From Xiphophorus maculatus (taxonomy: Eukaryota > Chordata > Actinopteri > Cyprinodontiformes > Poeciliidae), in contig NC_036462.1 of NCBI RefSeq assembly GCF_002775205.1, forward strand, positions 31,475,084 through 31,539,083: a stretch of 64,000 bases of DNA, written 5' to 3'. Numbering within the stretch: position 1 is the first letter of the stretch; each line of letters starts with the position of its first letter. Made by a program: the position numbers and the translations under genes. Below, one piece after another: positions 51,715 through 59,800 of this stretch. Below the pieces are notes generated by a model. That model had not been told where the DNA came from. It worked only from the letters and a program-made list of their open reading frames with translations, and ran no database searches.

Positions 51715-53592
51715 CCCCTTCTCCTGCTTTTACTAAGTCTATTATGGAGATTCTTCGTGAGCAGCGGGGAAAAGTGTGTTGCACAAAGTCGGGTCTGACT
51801 TTTTTTTTCTAAACACTGGCTGATGCTGATGATCTCTGGATAGTTACTATAGGAGTCAAATTATCACACTGACTACATGGAGCTTTTGGAACATCACAAG
51901 CCAAACTTGTTATGAACGGATCCCGTTTGGTTACAGCTGAATTCAACGAAACCACCTGCTTCTCCTCCGCCCGATGCGCGGCAGGAAGCTCTGCTGACTC
52001 AGCAGATTGAACGATTTAAGATATTTTCTAGTCAACGTCAACATGATAAAAGTCGAGTCGATGTCGAGTTGACTAGTCGTTGTGACGTCATAGCAACGCA
52101 AGACGCAAAGCTTTGGAGTAACGTAGAGGCTTTATTACCCGTTTTCACGGAAAAATACGGCATTTACACAGAACAACAACAAGTGAAACAACAAAACATC
52201 GGGATAGTTTATGATAAATAATAAGTTGCTGGGAAACCAACATTCAAAAGGAAACGCACATCTTTTAGATGGCATGTAAAAACAATAAAAAGAGGTGGCG
52301 CGAGGGGGGGTAAATAAAGTTCACTCGCTGTCAATATTCTCTTCGCTAAGAGTTCGCTAAGAGCACATTGTCATACAAGGACCCAGTAATTTCTACCTGT
52401 TTGACAAGATGCGGGTTTTGTCCTCGATCTGTTTTGAAGACGCCATTTTGTAGCCAGTGTTCTGTCAGATCAGCTGTCAGAGTGTCATACACTTCTGACA
52501 GCTGATCTGATGACACTTCTAAGCACGAAGTGTCATTCTTAGCCCGAACTCACGGCTATATATATGTCAGACAAGTATACACTGTCATTACCAACTACAG
52601 GCTTTTATTTAATCAGCAGCTGTCATTACCACAGATCTTTATTTAATCAGCAACATAACATCATAATGTATTAGTTAGATCGTCGTGACAAAGACACTCG
52701 CGAGCCGGCTAAGTGACATCCTTAGCGGGAAGGGGGCGAGTTTTAGACGGCTCGTGTTTTGTAGTGGACTGCAGCTGCAACTCCATCTCCTTTTAAAAAC
52801 ACTGTAAAACCACAATTATGCATCCATCTACATATCATTTAAACTAATGTATTAACTTATTTTTCTTCTGTCTTGTGACGTATACTGTGCTGTCAGATCA
52901 GCACAGGCTGTCACCACCGGCAATCACATGACTGCGACTAGTCGACATGAAATGTAAAAACTCGCGAGACGTCCTAGAGTCGACTAGTCGACTAATTGGT
53001 TCAACCCCTAGTGTATACGCAATTTGAGTATTTTTTGAATGTGCGTGAGTAATTTTTGAGTGTGCGTGGCTATTTTTTTGAGTATGCGTGAGTTTTTGGT
53101 AGTGTGTGAGAGACAAAATGTAATTTTTTTGAGTATGCGAGAGTTTTTGGTAGTGTGTGAGAGACAAAACGTAATTTTTTTGAGTATGCGAGGCTATTTT
53201 TTTGAGTATGCGTGAGTTTTTGGTAGTGTGTGAGAGACAAAATGTAATTTTTTTGAGTATGCGAGAGTTTTTGGTAGTGTGTGAGGGATAAAACGTAATT
53301 TTTTGGAGTGTGCGTGGCTATTTTTTTGGAGTATGCGAGACTTTTTGGTAGTGTGTGAGAGACAAAACGTAAATTTTGTCCTAAACGGCCCCTCATAGTG
53401 CAGGCTTCTCTCTATCCTTGTATGAACAAAACATGTCGCGTCAAAGACGACTGATAATCCTTGTTCAACAGCTTGAGGAGGAGCTCATGCTGATCACCAA
53501 CAGCAGCACTCGTCTGAAAGTCACCATATCTGAACTGAGGCTCAGACTGAGGACCAAAGACAAAGAAATCCAAAAGGAGTTGCAAAGGGTCA

Positions 53593-53623
<31 letters not shown>

Positions 53624-55937
53624 GTCATGAATTCATGTCTTGAGGGGACTTTACGTTGACTTCCATTCATTTTTTACAGCTTAACTCTTAACCTACCCCT
53701 AAGCATCACAAACCACCCCTAACCCAAAAGCAACATTTCCCCCCTATGGGGACCAAGAAAACGTCCCCACAAAAAGCAGTGGTCACCACATTGTAGACAG
53801 AAAAAGGACCCCACGAGGATCTAAAAACCTGGTTCACACACACACAGAATAAAAAACGTCTTTGCGGTTTTTATTCGCAAAGACGAATAAAAAACTGACG
53901 AGATTCTAGAATAAACACTTCAATCATAAAAATAATTACCTCCAAACAGCATGCATGATCCAGGATCAAAGTAGTACATAAAACACAGATCATAGCATGA
54001 TTTTGGATTTTACTTAAAATCCAAACTAGTTTGTTTTAAAAAAGAAAGGCATCCAATCCAGAAGGTAGCTAATGCTCGACAGCAGTCTGAATTCAAGATA
54101 TGAATATGAAAGTGGAAGATGGCTCCATTTGTTTCTCTGACTAATGCTGCTGTAGCTGGAAATGGTCGGGGAAGTTTCTATGTCTGACAACTTCCTATGT
54201 ACAGGTGCAGGATTTGACTACGCTTCTTGAGCGGGTCAGGTCAGACCTCCAGGTTTGTGCCTCCCTCATCCAGGATCCCAGGAAACTGAAAGACAACATT
54301 TTGATGATATACGGCCGATACGCCTCAGGCACAGAGAGTGTAAGAGCCGATTGTCGAGCGTTGGTTCGGTGCATGTTGTTGACAACATCGGTGAGATTGG
54401 ACGACCCTGAGCGAGACAATCTGAGGGTTTTCTTTCTAGGCAAAGAGGAGCAGTGCAGTTGATGATGCTCAGAAGGGTATGTGCTCCCAATGTGGTCAAC
54501 TGGAGATGACTGTAAGCAGTCTTCAGAAGAAGCTGGTCAGATCTGCCAAAGAGCACGAGGATGTCTACACCAGGATGATGAAGGTAAAGACTACAATTAT
54601 AGAGCAGCGTTTCCCCCATGTTTATTGTACTGGGCGTTATTGGAAGGTCTGATGCAGAGGTGGGTTGGGTACCCAAGAATTGTAAGAATAGAACTACTTC
54701 CATATATTTTTACTCAAGTAAAAATACATTACTCAGTATTTTTACTTGAGTAAAATACTAAGTAATGTATTTTACTTTGTAAAACACATTATATACAATA
54801 AAAGAGTAAATGTTTACTCTTTTATTTTTACCAAATAAAAGAGTATTTGGTAAAAAGACTCAAGTACTGAGTAACTGATCAAAACATCAGTCATTTGATA
54901 CTTAAAAATGACATTGTCAGACAGAGCAAAATATGCATTTATGTGCAAAATTTTGCATTTTAAAGATCTAAATTTTAGTTATTCATATAAATAAAATAAT
55001 TATAAAATAACAAAATCAGGCAAAATTAACAGTTTTGCAAATTTTTTTGATGGGGGCCAAGTTCATCCCTGGCCCCCACCCAGCCCTCTTTAAAATCTTC
55101 CAGCAGTCTTGACAATCACTAACAAAGGACTTTGTCTCTTATTCTTTGTCACTGGTATATTTACGTTTTAGAGCATTATGATTCGACAGCTAAAACCATT
55201 GATAATCGTCGTCAGCCAGCAGGTTTTTTTCTCTCCAAGAAGGGAGTCAAACTCCACACAGAGTTGAAATCATCTTCCTTGGAATATGGAACCATAAGGC
55301 GTCTAGATTTGTTAAAAAAAAGATCTAAGCCATTTTTTGAAGGTGGCATTCATGCAAATTCAGTAATTTAATCTTCAAACTGATTAAATTAGATTTTCTG
55401 ATAGCGTTTTGTTTTTGTTTAAATATATATAGTACAGACCAAAAGTTTGGACACACTTTCTAATTGAATTCAATGAGAAGGTGTGTCCAAACCTTTGGTC
55501 TGTACTGTATATGTATATTTTCCATTTGATTAACAGATTAGATTGTAAGTTGTGTATTCCTAATGTAAATGCAGGGTAATTAAGCCTGGAAATACTTTTT
55601 TTCCCCTTTTCCCTCAAGTTTGGTAAGAACACATCCTTGATTCAAATTGAATCCTTGATTCAATTTGTACTAAAGTTAAGCAATGTTTACTTTAAGCAAT
55701 ATGCTTAACAAAGGGCTAAAATCACGCCCCGAACACTTTTAAGACCCAACATGTATGGATAAACATACAAAGTGGATGAGACTGACCTTCAACACATTAA
55801 TCAGCTGCTAATGATGTCTTTGTTCTCTGCAGGACAATATGGCTCTTGTTACCGAAATCAACGAGCTACGCAAGGCACTGCATGCCGAGCGGAGCAAGGA
55901 GAAAGACAGCAAAGTTCAGCAAGGCCTCCTACAATAG
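37334..55937 (+). CDS. cfap57: cilia- and flagella-associated protein 57 (CFAP57/WDR65), 21 exons
   Basis: Axonemal protein linked to inner-arm dynein assembly in motile cilia (family knowledge). Coding exons: 37334-37490, 39056-39369, 39456-39715, 40927-41101, 41773-41925, 42137-42276, 43417-43582, 43659-43772, 43905-44117, 44209-44382, 44704-44865, 45311-45466, 47639-47732, 47813-48003, 48098-48271, 48371-48529, 48661-48804, 53472-53588, 54205-54339, 54440-54583, 55833-55937. They total 3447 bases, 1148 aa, all phases consistent. Residues 1-676 (exons 1-11) form WD repeats, e.g. [36 protein letters not shown]. From exon 12 on it is coiled coil ([42 protein letters not shown]). The C-terminus ([16 protein letters not shown]) stops about 100 residues short of human. 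Weak donors: exon 5 (GTGCTG), exon 14 (GTCCTA); exon 9 appears to use GC. Intron 17 carries a 4-kb foldback element. Confidence 0.95.
37504..37529 (+). repeat. 26-base poly-G tract beside cfap57 exon 1 donor
   Basis: An uninterrupted G run starting 14 bases into intron 1. Long G runs can form quadruplexes and act as intronic splicing enhancers; length is prone to sequencing error. Confidence 0.9.
37557..37784. mobile_element. hAT-like non-autonomous element with 8-10 base target duplication
   Basis: Runs from CAGGTGTCAAAGTCCAG to GTTTGAGACCCCTG, giving inverted ends. ATGTAGAGCA occurs directly before and directly after it. Internal 'CAGTCCTCAAGGGCCGG' mirrors 'GGGCCTTGAGGACTGGAG'. Similar in style to 782-981 but a distinct sequence. 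Confidence 0.75.
38136..38651. mobile_element. repeat family B, near-complete 0.5-kb copy, cfap57 intron 1
   Basis: Starts CAGAGTTGGGAAGTAACTA and ends CTCTGCCCACCTCCG, giving inverted termini of the CAGAG(G/T)TGGG type. It is the clearest full-length reference for the family in this window. Non-coding, hAT-like ends; no clean target duplication was read. Confidence 0.75.
41142..41700. repeat. repeat family B copy, cfap57 intron 4
   Basis: Starts CAGAGGTGGGCAGAGTACCC 40 bases after the exon 4 donor and runs to 'ACTCAAGTAACTGAGTAAC'. Holds the unexpanded GCTGTGTGTCTGTGTCTGGTG segment that helps interpret the GT array at 21426. Confidence 0.8.
42410..43400. other. cfap57 intron 6, AT-rich with repeat remnants
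   Basis: An element E-like start near 42410-42560 ('CTACATTTTGTTGTTTTCC') is followed by AT-rich sequence. A short inverted repeat lies at about 42966-43077 (TTTGGGGTCAAAAGTTTG answered by CAAACTTGACCCCAA). No gene. Confidence 0.5.
44118..44208 (+). other. cfap57 intron 9 with a probable GC-AG boundary
   Basis: Exon 9 should end at ...EIQDCQ and exon 10 start VLREVPAD, which preserves residue spacing with human. The junction is CAG|GCCAGG at the donor and CCACAG|GT at the acceptor. No GT donor nearby restores that spacing and reading through meets a stop at 44169-44171. Confidence 0.6.
44446..44504. other. hairpin plus perfect 30-base palindrome, cfap57 intron 10
   Basis: 44475-44504 is GTTTGCTGCACAAAC joined with no spacer to its reverse complement. 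Just upstream, ATTGGTGT and ACACCAAT form an 8-base stem. Confidence 0.8.
45504..45537. repeat. (TA)n microsatellite on the 3' side of the LINE insert
   Basis: About 17 TA units directly next to the LINE 3' end, 37 bases after the exon 12 donor. Confidence 0.95.
45538..46524 (-). mobile_element. 5'-truncated RLE-type non-LTR retrotransposon (R2/R4/Dong/Rex6-like), open C-terminal frame
   Basis: A minus-strand frame with no internal stop runs from the TA array (46524) to a stop at 45594-45596, over 300 codons. It begins [13 protein letters not shown], the usual region after the reverse transcriptase. Then comes a zinc knuckle [18 protein letters not shown] (C-x2-C-x8-H-x4-C), then PDIVVVD...VVIDVAIP with a following [17 protein letters not shown], the PD-D...K pattern of a restriction-like endonuclease. 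The RT domain is missing, so it is a dead-on-arrival copy; the open frame suggests it is young. The 3' UTR is only about 55 bases and ends GGGAATTTTTT before TA repeats. It lies in cfap57 intron 12. Confidence 0.85.
46524..46607. repeat. (TA)n microsatellite on the 5' side of the LINE insert
   Basis: About 42 uninterrupted TA units directly abutting the truncated 5' end of the LINE. Confidence 0.95.
46739..47105 (+). repeat. repeat family A, best-preserved copy, cfap57 intron 12
   Basis: 'AGTGCACCGATTGCAGTTC', 'AAAGCCTGACCTGCCGATTC', 'AGTTGCTGAGTTGGCAACAG', 'GACATGACCTGGTGGGCGG' and 'GTATCGGCCGATCACCGATC' in order. Serves as the reference for the other copies. Confidence 0.8.
49376..49900. 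repeat. tandem array of about 74-base units in left arm
   Basis: Units begin TTACGTTTTGTCTCTCACAC and contain CTACCAAAAA, CTCGCATACTCC and AGCCACGCACACTCC. The first four units are nearly identical; later ones degrade into shorter variants. Confidence 0.9.
49940..50345. repeat. tandem array of 24-base units in left arm
   Basis: CTCGCTCACATACACTACTA(C/T)CAG repeated many times, with interspersed ACACAAACGTTAACTTTCTC segments marking a higher-order period. Nearly absent from the right arm. Confidence 0.9.
50500..51345. repeat. central palindrome of the foldback element
   Basis: Arms of roughly 0.36 kb end at TTTAAACACC (to 50859) and restart at GGTGTTTAAA (from 50973), separated by a 113-base unique loop. 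Because of the symmetry the same open frame ([20 protein letters not shown]...) starts at 50767 on + and at 51065 on -. The inner ATG is in good Kozak context (GAACATGG). On + it crosses the loop as [16 protein letters not shown]...[11 protein letters not shown] do not recognise the family. Confidence 0.85.
51498..53018. mobile_element. 1505-base hAT-like element (51506-53010) with 8-base target duplications
   Basis: Ends TAGGGGTTGAAC and GTTCAACCCCTA are perfect 12-base inverted repeats. GTGTATAC is duplicated at 51498-51505 and 53011-53018. Removing the insert plus one duplication rejoins the foldback arm, whose complement GCGTATACACACACTAC is intact at about 49896-49912. Subterminal words (GTCGAGTCGATGTCGA, GACTAGTCG) recur near 51555, 52055 and at the right end. 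No transposase frame, so non-autonomous. Contains a C14 plus (CA)n tract at 51667-51711. Confidence 0.9.
53593..53860. repeat. (CA)n and a teleost CCCTAA-rich interspersed repeat, cfap57 intron 18
   Basis: A CA array starts five bases past the exon 18 donor. It is followed by 'TTGAGGGGACTTTACGTTG', CCTACCCCTAAG-type sequence, 'CCCCACAAAAAGC' and 'TGGTTCACACACACAC', the order of a repeat I recall as common in fish. Confidence 0.6.
54655..55040. repeat. repeat family B copy, cfap57 intron 20
   Basis: 'GCAGAGGTGGGTTGGGTACCC' start, 'TTTTTACTCAAGTAAAAATAC' and 'CAAGTACTGAGTAACTGATC' as in other copies; decays after 55000. Confidence 0.75.
55380..55640 (-). mobile_element. LINE 3' fragment carrying a palindromic MITE insert
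   Basis: The 55530-55640 part encodes, on minus, [14 protein letters not shown], matching the SRLIYPADTLGTPN-like segment at 4370-4450. It is interrupted at about 55431-55508 by an 80-base inverted repeat, AGTACAGACCAAAAGTTTGG answered by CCAAACCTTTGGTCTGTACT. This is a Tc1-like MITE end motif in a TA context. Confidence 0.65.
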
Positions 55938-56838
55938 TCCAGGTCGCATCCCACTTCAAAAGGAAGGAGCTGAAGAGGAACCTTGACATGGTGGAATCAA
56001 CTGAGCTCCTCCTTGTTTAGAGGATATTGACGTTTACGTAGAAAAATTAAAAAAGTTTTATAGGCCAAAATCTACGTTGTTTACCGTGTACTACAACTTC
56101 TAAACATTTGGGGAACAGTTCATATGAAGGGTTGTGCATAAGACTGACATGACAGTGTCAGGAAAATGAAGGAGTCTTCATGAATGTCTACAATTGTCAT
56201 GAAGTAAATAACACTTTAAATACCAGTTTTAATGTAACTTTTTATTTACTGTATAACACGCCATGACAACTCAAACATTCATGAAGACTTCATCATGTTC
56301 TGACATGATGATGATGTTATGTCATGTCAGTCTTATGCACACCTCTTCAAATAGTCTTACTAAAATATGTAAAAAAAGAAAAAACATCCAGAGTTTATGT
56401 ACAAACTATAACAAACAAATGAGATTTTTTTTTAATCTCAATGAGTTTTTCTCTTCTGGTTAAATGAAGGTTAGAAGCAAAACCAGTTGTAGGTCATTTT
56501 CCAAGCAGTGAGGATGTAGAAAAGTGATTTTACTGCAGGGGCAGAGGGCTCGCCTCAGACCGGTCCTTATGATTCTGTATTCATTTAATGAGTGTAAACA
56601 GATCCTAACTTAATCTGAACATTTGTCCAAAGCTTTTTCTAATATTCAGTTTATTCATTCATTTCTTGTAAAATACAATTGTAGCAAAGAGAGAAGGTAA
56701 AGACAAGAAAAATGGGGAGAACATTTTTTGACATTACAAGTTATTTCACTCATCAGTCAAGTTGATTCACAAAGATTATTAAATAAAAAACTAAACAGAC
56801 AGAAGGAGAAAAAAAAACAAGTTAGACATATGGAAAAG
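55938..56838. other. convergent 3' spacer between cfap57 and nuf2
   Basis: About 0.9 kb containing the 3' ends of both genes. A possible ATTAAA for cfap57 is at 56046. A MITE lies at about 56124-56350. Seeing no clear nuf2 polyadenylation signal, I assign none. Confidence 0.5.
56124..56350. mobile_element. MITE with about 33-base inverted termini
   Basis: The left end ATGAAGGGTTGTGCATAAGA and the right end (reverse complement TTGAAGAGGTGTGCATAAGA), then CTGACATGACA in both, form long imperfect inverted repeats. A second inner inverted pair, GTCTTCATGAATG/CATTCATGAAGAC, is also present. Confidence 0.8.
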
Positions 56839-59800
56839 TTAGACATCTTGGTGAAGTTTCAGGTCTGTAATGTGCATCTCGATCCTCTTGTGAAGACCAT
56901 CCATTGATGTTGACAGGGTGTCATACAGCGCCTGGAAACAGGAACATGTTCCACCATGAAGCAGGGTTCTAAGCCAAGTTCTCTAACTTCTGTTTTTTGA
57001 CCAACATTTTTCATTTTTAGGTTCAACAGTCAAGTTAGGCACACCCAAATTTTCAACTGCATCACATTTAACAAGATAACTTTACAAGTTTGCTTTGAAA
57101 AAAAAAAAAATACTGTCCAGCAAAAAGGAACAAGACTTGTAAATGATTAATCTGCCAAACTAAGTTGTGTTTGAAGCACAATTATACAAGACAGGTATCT
57201 TACTGGAAAGTGTTTAAAGTCCCCTAGTGGTCTGCAAGGTACTGGATGTAAACGACCTTTTATTTGCCGTGACGTGAGCTGAAAGTGCGACGCCACAGTA
57301 GGCTTAGCAAAGGATTGTGCTAAAAAATAACAATGGATAAACGGCTTAAAATCGGGTTACTCCAAAGAAAAACTGAAGACACGGATGAAACGAAAACAAC
57401 GGCAGGAATACTTATATGATCGGAGGAAGTCAAGTCATACCTGCAGAGAGTATTGTGTGTCGTTCACGAACGACTCGATTCTTTTCAACGATTCTGTGCC
57501 GTGAACGGTAGGACTCAAGTCCCAGCTGGTGAGAACTGTTCCTTGTGGTTTACGACTTTGCCTGCTTGTAATGCTCAGCTCGCACTTCAACAGCTATTGT
57601 TGTTGTTATGTAATTAAATAATAACAAGAAAAAGAGTTTTTTTAAATGGGTTAAGAGATCCTCAGCATGAAAATGTTTGAGAACCACTGGTTTAGAGGAA
57701 TCATTAGGTGTGGGCCTAATGAGTGTCATTGGACTACAGGGAGACTTTCAGTGCTTTTTAGTTATTTCCTGGAATGACTGGTTGTATCGGTGCGATCTCA
57801 GATTTCTTTTTTCTTTTTTAAGTAGTACTACTGAGAAATTTGGTTGCCCTCTGGAGCCCCGCAAAGCTTTCCCCCTTAAACGTCAGAGGCACCCCCATCA
57901 TCAACGTACCTGGGCCTTCTCCGTCTCTTTGCTGCAGACGTCTCTCAGGCTCTTGATCTTGGCCTTCAGCTGACGGGTCTCTCCGATGATCGCTTGGATC
58001 TTATCCGCCATCTCCTCGCGTTTCTGGTGGATTTGGTTGCACTGCCTGGAGAACAGCTGGTGTTAGGTTGCCAAACGAACGCATTGCTCAGGTTAACTCT
58101 ACAGGTCGAGACGTTTGAGTCGGTACCCCAGCACTTCCTGGACATGGTGTTCCTTCGTCTCTCTCTTCTTCTGCCTGCGGATGTTCTGTTTGCACTCCTT
58201 ATCCAGCTTCATGCCCAGAGCCCGCTTCAGCTGGACCTCCTCGCTGCACAGACTTTTCAGCTCCTTTTGCATCTTCTCGCTTTGAATCAACAGCTCCTGG
58301 TACTGTTAACATGCAACATTAGAAACAAAAAAAACAACCTTTAAATATTGTTTTCCCTTTACCAACTTCTACTGTGTGCGTTCTACAGTGAACATTAGGT
58401 CACATTTCCCCACTCTGACAGCTGTTCTGTTTATATTTTGTCATACCACAACCACAAACCGTTTTGTTGGGGTTTCACCCAGCAGAGCAACACAAGTGAC
58501 TGAATAACTGTTATGTGAATGGAAAAATGTTTTTCCAAATGAAAATAGGAAACGTGAGGCGTTTATTTTGTAGAATCGTCTTCTGGCTGCAGGCATGTCT
58601 CTTCTAGCTTCGAACATCTAAACACCGAACGATAGCTCAGTCAGAGGGATCGTCTCTGAAAAAGATGGAAGCTTAGGGATTTGAAACCCGACACCCAGGT
58701 GGATGTAAGAGCGGAGCGTACCTCTTCCTGACGCAGCCTGGTGTTGTTCATGCTGCTCTCCAGGTCCTGCAGCAGGCTGTTCATCTGCTGGAGCTCGGCC
58801 TCAGCGTGGGCCACGCTCTGCACCCTGTTCTGCATCTCCACCACATACTCGTCTGTTTCTGCCTTAAAGGAAAAAAAATTTTAAATTGTAAAAATTAAAC
58901 AGATGTGTGAGAAATCCCAACATATTGGCTCTATTGTGTAACAGGGTTGTATTTCTATGTTATTCTAATTACACAAAATGTCTTCTGTTACTCAGATTGT
59001 TCTTATACTTGACTAAACACTTCAGAAACTGCTATGATGTGACATTAAGATCAGGCGCTCCCCGTCTTTATCTTTTCTTCATCTGTGCCATGGTTTTGTC
59101 CAGTCATTTGCGCTCTTAGGCCCAAACCTTTTGTAATGTTGTCCTACAGAAGTTGGTCATTTTTCACCCAAATACATCCAGTTTATAGATTTATAGAGTT
59201 GACCTCAGATTGTTATATATTTTTATTTTGTGCAGGATTTGGTGTAGGCGGCCAATCACTTGTTTTTCTGTTTGTCGTTCGTTAGAATAAACAGAGAGCT
59301 GTCCTCCAAGACGGTTTAATCCTAGTAACCAGCGCAACGCAGGAAAGATCGAGTTACATCTGCAGACCAAACATTTTCCTACTTACTATGGAGTTCTTGA
59401 TTTTCTTCGCAGCTTCCTTCATCTTCTCCTTCTGGCTCTTCAGTTCCTCTGGAGACTCCACGATCTGAGACTTGAGTTTGGTGATGTCCTCTTTCAGGTT
59501 ACTGACGTCCACCTTCACTTGGGACTGAAACACAAATAGACACACATGTACACGTTTATAGACACAGCAGAGACTCGACGAGCTTAGACATACGAGTCCG
59601 GATCACACACCAGCTTCTGCGTCTTCTCTGCTATTTTGGTTTTCCACTCTGCAATGTTTTCGTTTTTGATGTTCTGAAAGGAAAACGACAGTGTCAGACT
59701 TTAACTGAACACACAATTACACACCACAACTTTGACCGTGTGTGTCTGTGTCGGCGCCTACCACTTCCTGGTATTCATGCACGGTGGTGGCCTGCAGCTC

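Larger units (their letters stand above)
49352..53392. mobile_element. foldback-like giant inverted-repeat element, cfap57 intron 17
   Basis: The ends are inverted copies: GAGGGGCCGTTTAGGAC at 49351 and its complement finishing at 53394, continuing as AAAATTTACGTTTTGTCTC. A TA flanks each side, just outside a terminal TGAGGGG, suggesting a TA target duplication. The left arm (to 50859) is about 1.5 kb. It holds about 74-base units (ACGTTTTGTCTCTCACACAC...) and then 24-base CTCGCTCACATACACTAC units. The right arm (50973 onward) mirrors it with fewer units, about 0.9 kb once the hAT insert is removed. The innermost arm portions (about 50500-50859 and 50973-51345) show no mismatch by eye. Loop 50860-50972. 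No transposase found. Confidence 0.85.
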
